A DNA stretch of 64,000 nucleotides from Pseudomonas fluorescens (GTDB lineage: Bacteria; Pseudomonadota; Gammaproteobacteria; Pseudomonadales; Pseudomonadaceae). The stretch spans positions 372,001 through 436,000 of the forward strand of contig NZ_CABVHJ010000002.1 in NCBI RefSeq assembly GCF_902497745.1, given 5' to 3'. The translations under genes were made by a program, and so were the position numbers. Of this stretch, positions 43,438 to 55,413 are shown in pieces (positions within the stretch are counted from its first letter, which is position 1; each line of letters begins with the position of its first letter). The notes beneath the pieces are model-generated. The model searched no databases and was not told the origin of the DNA. It saw nothing but the letters and a program-made list of their open reading frames with translations.

Positions 43438-45024
43438 ATGATCAGTGCGGCATTGGATATTCAGGGAGAGCGTGCTCAGCAGGCGGTTGGTGAATCGAGC
43501 ACCGTCAGTGTTCCCGGCAGCCGACAGATCAACGTCCCCGGCACCAAAACGCTGACTCCAGTAGCGAGCCAGAACCCCAACAAGAAAAAAGTACTGTTCG
43601 TGACTTCGGAGATCGCCGATCTGGTGAAAACCGGTGGTCTGGGCGACGTCTCTGCGGCCCTGCCCCGCGCCATGGCCCATCTGCACGATGTTCGCGTGCT
43701 GATCCCCGGCTACCCGCAAGTGATGCACAGCGAGAATCCGATCCACATCATCGGCGAACTCGGCGGTCACGCCGCATTGCCACCGTGCAGGATCGGGCGC
43801 ATGGACATGCCGGACGGTCTGGTCATCTACGTGTTGATCTGCCCTGAGCTCTACGAGCGCGAAGGCTCGCCCTACGGCGCCAATAACGGTCGCGACTGGC
43901 CGGACAACCACATTCGTTTTGCCCGCTTGGGCCTGGCCGCTGCTGACATCGCCGCCAATCTCGCGCAAATTCACTGGTGCCCGGATCTGGTGCACGCCCA
44001 TGACTGGCCGGCCGGTCTCGCCCCTGCCTATATGCACTGGCGCGGGCAGCGCACGCCGACCCTGTTCACCATTCACAACCTCGCCTATCAAGGCGTGACC
44101 AGCCTCGGCTCCTGCCCTGAACTCGGCATCCCCAACCATGCCCTGCAACAGGAAGGCATGGAGTTCTACGGCAAGATGTCGTTCCTCAAGGCCGGGATGG
44201 CCTATTCGAGCCATATCACCACGGTCAGCGCGACTTATGCGCAGGAAATTACCACCCCGGATTTCGGCTGCGGCCTCGACGGTTTTCTCGCCGCCAAGAC
44301 TCAGCAAGGCTTGCTCAGCGGCATTCCCAACGGCATCGACGAGAGCTGGGACGCCGCCACCGATCCGCACCTGTTCGCATCGTTCGCCATTGGTGACTGG
44401 GAAGGCAAAGCGGTCAACGCCGCGCATGTGCGTGAGCTATTTGAATTGAATGACTCAGAAGGCCCGCTGTTCGCCGTGGTGTCGCGACTGGTCTATCAAA
44501 AAGGTCTGGACCTGACGATAGCGGTGTCCGAGTACATCGTTAAAAATGGTGGCCAGATCGCCATCATCGGTCGTGGCGAACCGGAAGAAGAACAGGCCAT
44601 GCGTGAACTGGCGCTGCGCTTTCCCGGGCAGATCGGCGTGCGCATCGGCTTCAACGAAACCGACGCCCGGCGCATGTTCGCCGGCAGCGACTTCCTGCTG
44701 ATGCCATCGCGTTACGAGCCTTGCGGCTTGAGCCAGATGTACGCCCAGCGTTTCGGCTCGCTGCCGGTGGCGCGCAATACCGGCGGTCTGGCAGACACCA
44801 TTGAAAATGGCGTCACCGGTTTCCTCTTCGACGAATCCACCGCTGAAAGCTATCAGGAAGCTCTGAGCCGCGCGTTCAAGGTCTTCGCTTTCCCCGAACT
44901 GCTCAATGCCATGCGTTGCCGGGCAATGGCTGCGCCGTTCAACTGGTGCAAAGCGGTTGAACCGTACGCCGAACTCTACGAACAACTGGTCGCCAAGGCG
45001 CTGGGTAAAGCTCACCACAAATAA
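43438..45024 (+). CDS. glgA: Glycogen synthase (GT5)
   Basis: A 528-residue starch/glycogen synthase that extends alpha-1,4-glucans from ADP-glucose. The nucleotide-sugar loop KTGGLGDV starts at residue 64, PDLVHAHDWPA follows, and the C-terminal catalytic block is MPSRYEPCGLSQMYAQRFGSLPVARNTGGLADT. It has about 48 residues of Ser/Thr/Gln-rich sequence ahead of the usual N-terminus. GGGAG precedes this ATG; an internal start cannot be ruled out. It leads the plus-strand glucan/trehalose operon. Confidence 0.93.
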   Translation: MISAALDIQGERAQQAVGESSTVSVPGSRQINVPGTKTLTPVASQNPNKKKVLFVTSEIADLVKTGGLGDVSAALPRAMAHLHDVRVLIPGYPQVMHSENPIHIIGELGGHAALPPCRIGRMDMPDGLVIYVLICPELYEREGSPYGANNGRDWPDNHIRFARLGLAAADIAANLAQIHWCPDLVHAHDWPAGLAPAYMHWRGQRTPTLFTIHNLAYQGVTSLGSCPELGIPNHALQQEGMEFYGKMSFLKAGMAYSSHITTVSATYAQEITTPDFGCGLDGFLAAKTQQGLLSGIPNGIDESWDAATDPHLFASFAIGDWEGKAVNAAHVRELFELNDSEGPLFAVVSRLVYQKGLDLTIAVSEYIVKNGGQIAIIGRGEPEEEQAMRELALRFPGQIGVRIGFNETDARRMFAGSDFLLMPSRYEPCGLSQMYAQRFGSLPVARNTGGLADTIENGVTGFLFDESTAESYQEALSRAFKVFAFPELLNAMRCRAMAAPFNWCKAVEPYAELYEQLVAKALGKAHHK

Positions 45025-45042
45025 CCAGGGAGGTTCACCACG

Positions 45043-46845
45043 ATGCCGTTACGGTCTACTGAAACCTGGCCCCACGGCGCGATCATGCTGGACGCCGAAC
45101 ACACACAGTTCGCGCTGTGGGCACCGGATGCTTTTTACGTCAGTGTCGAACTTGAAAACGGCCAGTCTCTGCCGATGTTGTCTCAAGCCGACGGTTGGTT
45201 TGTGATCAAGGCCCGCTGTCCGGCGGGCACCCGCTACCGCTACAACATCGACGGCGAACTGGAGGTGCCCGACCCGGCCTCCAGAGCGCAGGATGGCGAC
45301 ATCGGCCGCCACAGTGTGGTCGTCGATCCGCTGGCTTATCAATGGCGCCACAGTGCCTGGCACGGTCGGCCGTGGAGCGAAGCGGTGATCTACGAGTTGC
45401 ACGTCGGTGCGCTCGGGGGGTTCGCGGAAGTCGAACAACATCTGGCGCGCCTTGCAGGTTTGGGCGTCACCGCCATCGAACTGATGCCGCTAGCGCAGTT
45501 TCCCGGCGAACGCAATTGGGGCTACGACGGTGTGTTGCCCTACGCACCGCAAGCCTCCTACGGCACGCCGGAACAACTCAAACACTTGATCGACAGCGCC
45601 CACGGCCACGGCTTGGCCGTCATTCTTGATGTGGTCTACAACCACTTCGGCCCTGACGGCAATTACCTGCATCGTTACGCCAAAGGCTTTTTCCGCGAGG
45701 ACAAACACACGCCGTGGGGCGCGGCGATCGATTTCCGCCGCGACGAAGTGCGGGAATTTTTCATCGAAAACGCCCTGATGTGGTTGCTTGAGTACCGCTT
45801 CGACGGTCTGCGTCTGGACGCGGTGCATGCCATCGAGGACCCGGACTTCCTTACGGTAATGGCCCAGCGCATCCGCGCGCAGATCGACCCGAGCCGGCAT
45901 GTCTGGCTGACCGTGGAAAACGAACTCAATCAGTCGAGCCTGCTCGAATACGACTACGACGCGCAGTGGAACGACGACGGCCACAACGCCTTGCACGTCT
46001 TGCTCACCGGTGAAACCGACGCCTATTACGCCGACTACGCCGCACAACCAACCGAGCAATTGGCGCGCTGCCTCAGTCAGGGTTTTGTCTTCCAGGGCCA
46101 CATCACCCGCCACGGCGAACCTCGCGGCGAGCCCAGTGAGCACCTGCCGTCCACCGCGTTCGTGCTGTTCCTGCAAAACCACGACCAGATCGGCAACCGT
46201 GCGTTCGGCGAACGCCTGCATCATCTGGCCGATCCGCGCGCCGTGCAGGCAGCGACCGTGTTGTTGCTGCTATCACCGATGATTCCGCTGATGTTCATGG
46301 GCGATGAGTTCGCCGCCGAGCAGCCGTTCCTGTTTTTCACCAGCCACCACGGCGAACTGGCGAAACTGGTGCGTGAGGGCCGCCGCAATGAATTTGCCGC
46401 GTTCAGCGCCTTCACCGATCCGCACAAACGCGAGCAGATTCCCGACCCGAATGCTGAAAAAACCTTCCACGCCTCACAGCCAAGGCTGGTCGGCCATGGC
46501 AGCGCCAAACAGCAGGAAACCCTCGAGCTGTACCAGAAGCTGCTGCAATTTCGCCATCAATACATCATCCCCCATCTGTCCGGCACGCAAGCGCTCGGCG
46601 CCCATATGCTCGGTTATGGCGCGGTCAGTGCGCGCTGGCGTCTGGGTAATGGCAGCGAGCTGCGAATTGACCTGAACCTCAGCGACACGCCAGTGGTCAA
46701 CCCTCCACAGACCGAGGCCGTGTGGTTGTTTCAGCAGCCACCCACCGTCGATCTATCGGAATCGGGCGAACTGCCCGCGTATTGCGCGCTTGTCAGCCTC
46801 ACGGCCGCAACCCCTTTGCAACCTCTGGATGGAGAGCGCCTATGA
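45043..46845 (+). CDS. treZ: Malto-oligosyltrehalose trehalohydrolase (GH13_10)
   Basis: A 600-residue enzyme that releases trehalose from maltooligosyl trehalose. An N-terminal beta domain of about 100 residues precedes the barrel. Catalytic residues are D259 (GLRLDAVHA), E292 (LTVENELN) and D381 (QNHDQIGNR). It partners treY, two genes downstream. The end overlaps malQ by four bases. Confidence 0.94.
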   Translation: MPLRSTETWPHGAIMLDAEHTQFALWAPDAFYVSVELENGQSLPMLSQADGWFVIKARCPAGTRYRYNIDGELEVPDPASRAQDGDIGRHSVVVDPLAYQWRHSAWHGRPWSEAVIYELHVGALGGFAEVEQHLARLAGLGVTAIELMPLAQFPGERNWGYDGVLPYAPQASYGTPEQLKHLIDSAHGHGLAVILDVVYNHFGPDGNYLHRYAKGFFREDKHTPWGAAIDFRRDEVREFFIENALMWLLEYRFDGLRLDAVHAIEDPDFLTVMAQRIRAQIDPSRHVWLTVENELNQSSLLEYDYDAQWNDDGHNALHVLLTGETDAYYADYAAQPTEQLARCLSQGFVFQGHITRHGEPRGEPSEHLPSTAFVLFLQNHDQIGNRAFGERLHHLADPRAVQAATVLLLLSPMIPLMFMGDEFAAEQPFLFFTSHHGELAKLVREGRRNEFAAFSAFTDPHKREQIPDPNAEKTFHASQPRLVGHGSAKQQETLELYQKLLQFRHQYIIPHLSGTQALGAHMLGYGAVSARWRLGNGSELRIDLNLSDTPVVNPPQTEAVWLFQQPPTVDLSESGELPAYCALVSLTAATPLQPLDGERL

Positions 46846-48920
46846 GCGATGCGCAACTGGAAATTCTCGCAAGCCGCGCCGGCCTTGCCGTCGACTGGAT
46901 CGACGCCAACGGCCGCCCGCAAAAAGTCGCTCCGGCGGTGCTGCGCAATGTTCTTATCGGCCTCGGTCACCCTGCCAGCACGGCGCAGGAAATCGACGCC
47001 AGCCTGCTGGAACTGCAAGCCGTACAACAAGACCGCCATCTGCCGCCGCTGCTGACCAGCGATGTCGGCGTCGGCCTTGATCTGGGGCGTTACTTTGCGC
47101 CTGAAACCCCGTGTGAAATTCACCTTGAAGACGGTTCACGCCTGAACCTCAAACTGGACAGCGAAGCGGTGTTGCCGGGGCTGATCCCGGTCGGCTATCA
47201 ACAAGTGCACATCAGCGATCAGTATTTCACCTTGGCCGTAGCCCCGGAGCGCTGCTTCAGCGTCGGCGATGCGGTGGATAATCCGATTCCCCGCGTGTGG
47301 GGCCTGAGTGCGCAGCTGTATTCGCTGCGCCGCCCCGGTGACGGCGGTTTCGGCGATACTCAGGCGCTGGAGGACCTGGTCCGCGTGGCCGGTGAGCGCG
47401 GCGCCGATGCGGTGGCGATCAGCCCGCTGCACGCCATGTTCAGCGCCGATACCGGGCGCTACAGCCCTTATTCGCCGTCCAGTCGGCTGTTCCTCAATTC
47501 CCTGTATGCCGCACCGGGCGCGATTCTCGGTGAACGCGCCTTGCGCGATGCCATCGACGCAGCAGGTCTGACTGAACGGTTCGCACAACTTGAAGACCTG
47601 AAACTGATCGATTGGCCGAGCGCCGCCGACGCCAAGCAAAAACTCCTGCAAGCCTTGTATGAAGGATTCATCGCTGGTGACCACCCGCTGCACCCGGACT
47701 TCGCCAGTTTCCGCCACGCCGGTGGCGAAGCACTGGAAAACCACTGCCGTTTCGAAGCGATTCAGGAAATGCGCGCCGCCCGTGGCGAAAACCTCGACTG
47801 GCGTCAGTGGCCGGAGCACTGGCACGACCCGCGCGGTGCCGCGCTGGAAGCGTTTGCCGAGGAATACGCCGAACGCATCGGTTATTTCGCTTTTTGCCAG
47901 TGGCTGATTCACCGTTGTCTGGAACGCGCGCAAACCGCCGCCCGCAGCGCCGGTATGGGCATTGGCCTGATCGCCGATCTGGCGGTGGGTGCCGACGGCG
48001 CCGGCAGTCAGGCCTGGAGTTTTCAGGATGAACTGCTCGCCTCGCTTACCGTGGGCGCACCGCCGGACATTCTCAATCGCTCCGGGCAAGGCTGGGGGAT
48101 TTCCGCGTTCTCGCCGGAAGGCCTGATCCGCAATGGATTCCGTGCGTTCATTGACATGCTGCGGGCGAACTTCGCCCACGCTGGCGGCTTGCGAATTGAC
48201 CATGTGATGGGCCTGCAACGGCTGTGGGTGATTCCCAACGGCTCGGCACCTGCCGATGGCGCGTATCTGTATTACCCGGTCGATGACTTGCTGCGCTTGC
48301 TGTCCCTTGAGTCGCATCGCCACCAGGCCATCGTCCTCGGTGAAGACCTCGGCACCGTACCCGATGGCCTGCGCGAGAAACTCAGCGCACGCTCCATGCT
48401 GGGCATGCGCGTGTTGCTGTTCGAGCAGGACAACACCCATTTCAAACCGATTCTCGACTGGCCGGACAACGCGCTGGCGACTACCAGTACCCATGATCTG
48501 CCGACGCTCAACGGCTGGTGGCACGGTCGCGACATCGACTGGAACGCACGGCTGGGTTTTGTCGACGCCAACGGTGAAATCGAATGGCGGCATCATCGTC
48601 AGCGTGAACGCGAAGGTTTGCGCAGCGCCTTGAGCCAGGACCCGCAGAATTTTCGCGAAGAATCCCACGAGGCCGATCAAGTGGTCGATGCCGCCGTTCG
48701 CTTCCTCGGCCACACCCGCGCGCCGTTGGTGCTGTTGCCGCTGGAGGATGCCCTGGGCATCAACGAACAAGCGAACCTGCCGGGCACCATCGATACCCAC
48801 CCAAACTGGTCGCGACGCTTGCCCGGCAACAGTGAGGCGCTGCTCGACGGTGCCGATGCGGCGCGGCGACTGGAACTGCTCGCCTGCGCGCGACTTCAGG
48901 CTGCCGAGCGTGACCAATGA
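46842..48920 (+). CDS. malQ: 4-alpha-glucanotransferase (GH77)
   Basis: A 692-residue amylomaltase that rearranges malto-oligosaccharides. GH77 blocks are visible: WGLSAQLYSLRRPGDGGFGD, LRIDHVMGLQRLW (catalytic Asp), LGEDLGTVP (Glu) and TTSTHDLPTL (Asp). Start and stop both overlap neighbours (ATGA), so treZ, malQ and treY are translationally coupled. It supplies or recycles chains for TreY. Confidence 0.94.
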   Translation: MSDAQLEILASRAGLAVDWIDANGRPQKVAPAVLRNVLIGLGHPASTAQEIDASLLELQAVQQDRHLPPLLTSDVGVGLDLGRYFAPETPCEIHLEDGSRLNLKLDSEAVLPGLIPVGYQQVHISDQYFTLAVAPERCFSVGDAVDNPIPRVWGLSAQLYSLRRPGDGGFGDTQALEDLVRVAGERGADAVAISPLHAMFSADTGRYSPYSPSSRLFLNSLYAAPGAILGERALRDAIDAAGLTERFAQLEDLKLIDWPSAADAKQKLLQALYEGFIAGDHPLHPDFASFRHAGGEALENHCRFEAIQEMRAARGENLDWRQWPEHWHDPRGAALEAFAEEYAERIGYFAFCQWLIHRCLERAQTAARSAGMGIGLIADLAVGADGAGSQAWSFQDELLASLTVGAPPDILNRSGQGWGISAFSPEGLIRNGFRAFIDMLRANFAHAGGLRIDHVMGLQRLWVIPNGSAPADGAYLYYPVDDLLRLLSLESHRHQAIVLGEDLGTVPDGLREKLSARSMLGMRVLLFEQDNTHFKPILDWPDNALATTSTHDLPTLNGWWHGRDIDWNARLGFVDANGEIEWRHHRQREREGLRSALSQDPQNFREESHEADQVVDAAVRFLGHTRAPLVLLPLEDALGINEQANLPGTIDTHPNWSRRLPGNSEALLDGADAARRLELLACARLQAAERDQ

Positions 48921-51685
48921 ATCAAGCGCTTATCCAGCCCCTGCGCGCGACACTGCGCCTGCAATTTCATAAGGGTTTTACCCTCGAACAAGCCGTGCCA
49001 TTGGTGCCGTACTTCGCCCGGCTCGGCATCAGCCATATTTACGCCTCACCGCTGCTCGCGGCGCGGGCCGGTTCCATGCACGGCTACGACGTGGTCGACC
49101 CGACCCAGGTCAACCCGGAGCTTGGCGGTGAGCCGGCGCTTCGGCGCTTGGTCAGCACCCTGCGCGAACACAACATGGGGCTGATCCTCGACATCGTCTC
49201 CAATCACATGGCGGTTGGCGGCAATGACAATCCGTGGTGGCTGGATCTCTTGGAGTGGGGACGCCTGAGTCCTTACGGTGAGTTTTTCGACATTCAGTGG
49301 CACTCGCCCGACCCGTTGATGGAAGGCCAATTGTTGCTACCGTTTCTTGGTAGCGACTACGGCGTCGCGTTGCAGGAAGGCACACTGAAACTGCAGTTCA
49401 ACCCACACACTGGCAGTTTTTACGTCGAACATTACGACCATCACTTCCCGATCTGCCCCAGTGACTACGGTGAGATCCTCAAATACCAAGAGACGCTGAA
49501 ATCCCTAGCTGACCGGTTCAGCACGCTCAGTTATCAGACCGATGCGCATTCGCTGGCGATGCCACTGAAGGAAGAACTGCGCGAACTGGCGAGCGATCCG
49601 CAGACGCTTGAAGCGATTCAAAGAAACCTGCAGCATTTCGACTCAACAACCGAAGAAGGCTTCCACAAATTGCATCAGTTGCTGGAGCGGCAAAGCTATC
49701 GCCTGGCGAGCTGGCGCACGGCGGCGGATGACATCAACTGGCGGCGCTTCTTCGACATCAACGAACTCGGCGGCCTGCGCGTCGAACGTCCGGCGGTGTT
49801 CGAAGCCACCCACGGCAAGATCTTCCAGTTGATCGCCGAAGGCTTGGTCGACGGCTTGCGCATCGATCACATCGACGGCCTCGCCGACCCGCGTGGTTAT
49901 TGCCGCAAGCTGCGCCGCCGGGTTGATCTGCTGGCACCGGGCAGGCACTTGCCGATCTACGTCGAGAAGATCCTCGGCGCCGGTGAAACCCCGCGCCGTG
50001 ACTGGGCGGTGGACGGCACCACCGGTTACGAGTTCATGAATCAGCTGTCACTGCTACAACACGACCCGGACGGCGAATTCGTCCTCGGTGACCTCTGGCA
50101 ACGGCGCACCGAACGCCCCGCCGCGTTCATCGAAGAAGCACAACTGGCGCGTCAGCAGATCCTCAACGGCTCGCTGGCCAGCGATTGTGAGAGCGTCGCC
50201 CAGGCGCTGCTGCAAGTCGCCCGTGATGACCTGATGACCCGCGACCTGACCCTCGGCGCGATCCGTCGGGTGTTGCAAGCGTTGATCGTGCACTTCCCGG
50301 TGTACCGCACTTACATCAGCGCCATGGGCCGCTCGGCGCAGGACGAGGTGTTTTTCCAGCAAGCCATGGACGGGGCCCGGCAGACGCTGAGCGAAGCCGA
50401 CTGGCCGGTGCTCGACTGCGTCGCCGCCTGGCTCGGTGGCACGCCATGGCGGCGCAAACCGCGCGGGCGTTCACGCAAAATTCTCAAGCACGCCTGCGTG
50501 CGTTTTCAGCAACTGACCTCGCCGGCAGCAGCCAAAGCCGTGGAGGACACCGCGCTGTATCGCTCGGCGGTGCTGCTGTCGCGCAACGATGTCGGCTACA
50601 ACACCGAACAGTTCAGTGCCCCGGTCAGCGACTTTCATGCCGTCAATCAGCAACGGCTGGACGAGTTCCCCGACAACTTGCTGGCCACCGCGACCCACGA
50701 TCACAAACGCGGCGAAGACACCCGCGCGCGGCTGGCCGTGCTCAGCGAGCGCAGCCACTGGTATGCCGAGCAGATCGAATTGTGGCGCGCCCTCGCCCGC
50801 CCCGTTCGGGTTGACGAGCAGATGCCGTCGAGCGGCGATGAACTGATCCTCTATCAAGCGTTGCTCGGTAGCTGGCCGCTGCAACTGCGCGATGACGATC
50901 AGGCCGGGTTCGCCGACTACGCCAAGCGTATCTGGCAATGGCAGCAGAAAGCCCTGCGTGAAGCCAAGCTGCAAAGCAGCTGGAGCGCGCCGAACGAAGC
51001 CTATGAAAACGCCGCGCAGGCGTTCACCGAAAAACTCCTCACCGGAGAGGAAGGCGAACTGCTGCGCGCCGCGCTGAGCAAGACCGTCAACAGCATCGCC
51101 GCCGCCGGCGCCCTCAATGGCTTGGCGCAAACCTTGCTGCGCATGACCGTGCCGGGGGTGCCGGATCTGTATCAGGGCAATGAGTTCTGGGACTTCAGCC
51201 TGGTCGATCCGGACAATCGCCGGCCGGTGGATTACGCCGCTCGCGAGCAGGCCTTGCAGGAGCCATTGCCACCTGTGGAGTTGCTGGCGAACTGGCGTGA
51301 CGGACGCATCAAGCAAGCCTTGATCGCCGAAGTGCTGAACCTGCGTGTCGAGCATGCCGAATTGTTCCGCCGGGGCAGCTATCAGGCCCTGGAAGTGCTC
51401 GGCAGTCAGGCGCACAACGTGCTCGCGTTTGCCCGTGAGCACGAGGGCAAGCAGGTCATCGTGATCGTGCCGATCCGTTGCGCAACCCTGCTGGAAAACG
51501 GTGCTGTACCTCAGGTCGATGCGCTGCGCTGGGGCGATACGCGGGTGGTTTTACCGTTCGCCGCCTCTGACACAAACCTGAAGGGACTTTTTTCAAGCAC
51601 AGCAGTCACAAAAAACAGGAAGCTGAATATCAGCGACGCGCTGGGGGATGTCCCGGTCAATCTCTTTATCCAACACTTAACGTAA
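48917..51685 (+). CDS. treY: Malto-oligosyltrehalose synthase (GH13_26)
   Basis: A 922-residue enzyme that converts the reducing end of a maltooligosaccharide to a trehalose unit. Blocks are seen in order: SHIYASPLLAARAGSMHGYD, DIVSNHMAVGG, GLRIDHIDGLADP, VEKILGAGE, TATHDHKRGEDTRAR and PGVPDLYQGNE. Length is normal. The start overlaps malQ by four bases. Confidence 0.94.
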   Translation: MNQALIQPLRATLRLQFHKGFTLEQAVPLVPYFARLGISHIYASPLLAARAGSMHGYDVVDPTQVNPELGGEPALRRLVSTLREHNMGLILDIVSNHMAVGGNDNPWWLDLLEWGRLSPYGEFFDIQWHSPDPLMEGQLLLPFLGSDYGVALQEGTLKLQFNPHTGSFYVEHYDHHFPICPSDYGEILKYQETLKSLADRFSTLSYQTDAHSLAMPLKEELRELASDPQTLEAIQRNLQHFDSTTEEGFHKLHQLLERQSYRLASWRTAADDINWRRFFDINELGGLRVERPAVFEATHGKIFQLIAEGLVDGLRIDHIDGLADPRGYCRKLRRRVDLLAPGRHLPIYVEKILGAGETPRRDWAVDGTTGYEFMNQLSLLQHDPDGEFVLGDLWQRRTERPAAFIEEAQLARQQILNGSLASDCESVAQALLQVARDDLMTRDLTLGAIRRVLQALIVHFPVYRTYISAMGRSAQDEVFFQQAMDGARQTLSEADWPVLDCVAAWLGGTPWRRKPRGRSRKILKHACVRFQQLTSPAAAKAVEDTALYRSAVLLSRNDVGYNTEQFSAPVSDFHAVNQQRLDEFPDNLLATATHDHKRGEDTRARLAVLSERSHWYAEQIELWRALARPVRVDEQMPSSGDELILYQALLGSWPLQLRDDDQAGFADYAKRIWQWQQKALREAKLQSSWSAPNEAYENAAQAFTEKLLTGEEGELLRAALSKTVNSIAAAGALNGLAQTLLRMTVPGVPDLYQGNEFWDFSLVDPDNRRPVDYAAREQALQEPLPPVELLANWRDGRIKQALIAEVLNLRVEHAELFRRGSYQALEVLGSQAHNVLAFAREHEGKQVIVIVPIRCATLLENGAVPQVDALRWGDTRVVLPFAASDTNLKGLFSSTAVTKNRKLNISDALGDVPVNLFIQHLT

Positions 51686-51712
51686 GCATGAGTTCAGTTC
51701 AGGAGCATTGCG

Positions 51713-52027
51713 ATGAGTACCGACGATAAACGCATTCGCGAATTCGCCTATCAAATCTGGGAGTCGGAAGGTCAGCCCGACGGTCAGGAGGAGCGCCATT
51801 GGGAGATGGCGCGCAAACTGGCTGAAGCAGAAGCCCTGGCGCCGAAGAAGCCACCGAAAGCCGCGGGCAGCAAAACTGCGGGCAAGACTGCCGAGGTCAA
51901 AGCGCCGGCCGCCAAACCGAAACCGGCGGCCAAGGCCAAACCGGCCAGCGCCGCCAAAGTGATTCCCCCGGGCGAAAAAGCCGCCGAGAAAAAGCCCCGG
52001 GCGCCGAAGAAGCCTTCGGCGATCTGA
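51713..52027 (+). CDS. DUF2934 protein with basic H1-like tail
   Basis: A 104-residue protein. Residues 1-45 are the DUF2934 domain (KRIREFAYQIWESEGQPDG, RHWEMARKLAEAEA). The rest is Lys/Ala/Pro-rich (KPAAKAKPASAAK, KKPRAPKK), like histone H1-type or AlgP-type tails that bind nucleic acid or polyanions. Found between treY and glgX, 27 bp after treY. Its role in the locus is unknown. Confidence 0.85.
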   Translation: MSTDDKRIREFAYQIWESEGQPDGQEERHWEMARKLAEAEALAPKKPPKAAGSKTAGKTAEVKAPAAKPKPAAKAKPASAAKVIPPGEKAAEKKPRAPKKPSAI

Positions 52028-52112
52028 CGCTAACCGGATTATTGAACTGAATGAATGTGTGGCGGGTTCGCTCGCCACCGAGGGCGCGTTCGTCCTCAAG
52101 AAACCCACCAAT

Positions 52113-52210
52113 CCCCTGTGGGAGCGAGCCTGCTCGCGAAAGCGCTGGGTCAGCTAACAGAGATGTCGGATGTGCCGACGCTTTCGCGAGCAGGCTCGCT
52201 CCCACAGGGG
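52113..52210. repeat. REP doublet with variant loop
   Basis: GTGGGAGCGAGCCTGCTCGC on the left and GCGAGCAGGCTCGCTCCCAC on the right. Both arms carry the CT/AG loop variant in place of TT/AA, so the pair has changed together. Confidence 0.9.
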
Positions 52211-52253
52211 AAACAGTGTCAACCGAACCATCCCGTTTTTTGCAGGAGCAATC

Positions 52254-54413
<2,160 letters not shown>

Positions 54414-54414
54414 T

Positions 54415-55413
54415 ATGGATCTGCATAGTTATCTCGCCCGACGTCCAGCGGACTATCCGCACACCGTAGCTCTCGGCGATTGCCTGCGGGCGCTGGTCGA
54501 GGCCGGGCTGGATCGGTTGCCGTTGCCAGGCAGCGGCCACACCCTGGAGCGCTTTCAGCGGCTGGCCGAGGTCGGCGGGCATGATCTGGGTTTGTGCAAA
54601 TTGTTCGAAGGGCATACCGACGCACTGGCGATCATCGAGCAACTGGGCGGCTCGCCGACCCCGGGCAGCACTTGGGGTATGTGGGCAGCGGAACCGCCGC
54701 AGGCAAAGGTTAAAGTCAGCCCGGCCGGGCACATGGTCGCGCTGCATGGACGCAAAGCGTGGTGCTCCGGCGCCGCAGTGCTCAGCCATGCCTTGCTCAC
54801 CGCGTGGGATAGCGATGATCAGCAACAACTGGTGGCCGTCGCCCTCGACCAACCGGGCGTCACCGTCACCGAGCAGGGTTGGCAAGCGGTGGGCATGGCT
54901 GCCACCGGCAGCGTGGAAGTGCTGTTCGACGACGCAGAAGCGCAGGCCATCGGCAACTCCGGCGACTATCTGCAGCGTCCGGGTTTCTGGCAGGGAGGGA
55001 TCGGCATTGCTGCATGCTGGTACGGCGCCGCGCGGCAAATCGCCGAAGCGTTGCGCAGCCAATGTGGCCAGCGCCCTGAACCGCATGCCCTCGCCCACCT
55101 CGGCGCGGTCGACAGCGCATTGCAGGCGGCGGCCGATGTGCTGCGTTTCAGCGCACTGCACATCGACGCGCACCCAGAAGACAACGCCGAACTGCTTGCT
55201 CGTCGGGCTCGCGCGGTGGTCGAGCAGTCGGCCGAACAAGTAATGCGTGAGGTCGGTCGCGCGCTCGGCGCCGGGCCGTTTTGCAAGGATCGGCACTTTG
55301 CCCGGCTCAGCGCCGATCTGCCGGTGTTCCTGCGTCAGAGTCATGCCGAACGTGATCTGGCTGCGCTCGGGCAAATGGTCGCCGGGCACTCCGCAGAGGC
55401 ATGGACACTATGA
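54415..55413 (+). CDS. Acyl-CoA dehydrogenase-like protein
   Basis: A 332-residue protein with the build of FAD-linked acyl-CoA dehydrogenases: a helical N-terminal domain, a beta domain (GRKAWCSGAAVLSHALLTA, VTVTEQGWQAVGMAATGSVEV) and a helical C-terminal domain. It is shorter than the usual 380-400, and the C-terminal Glu base is not obvious. It opens a cassette of four genes joined by ATGA overlaps. It could desaturate or oxidise an acyl group on the cassette's product. Confidence 0.78.
   Translation: MDLHSYLARRPADYPHTVALGDCLRALVEAGLDRLPLPGSGHTLERFQRLAEVGGHDLGLCKLFEGHTDALAIIEQLGGSPTPGSTWGMWAAEPPQAKVKVSPAGHMVALHGRKAWCSGAAVLSHALLTAWDSDDQQQLVAVALDQPGVTVTEQGWQAVGMAATGSVEVLFDDAEAQAIGNSGDYLQRPGFWQGGIGIAACWYGAARQIAEALRSQCGQRPEPHALAHLGAVDSALQAAADVLRFSALHIDAHPEDNAELLARRARAVVEQSAEQVMREVGRALGAGPFCKDRHFARLSADLPVFLRQSHAERDLAALGQMVAGHSAEAWTL

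Noticed and set aside
47136..48917. A 593-codon open frame antisense to malQ
   Set aside because: A shadow of a well-supported gene; no motif, and not preceded by a ribosome-binding site.
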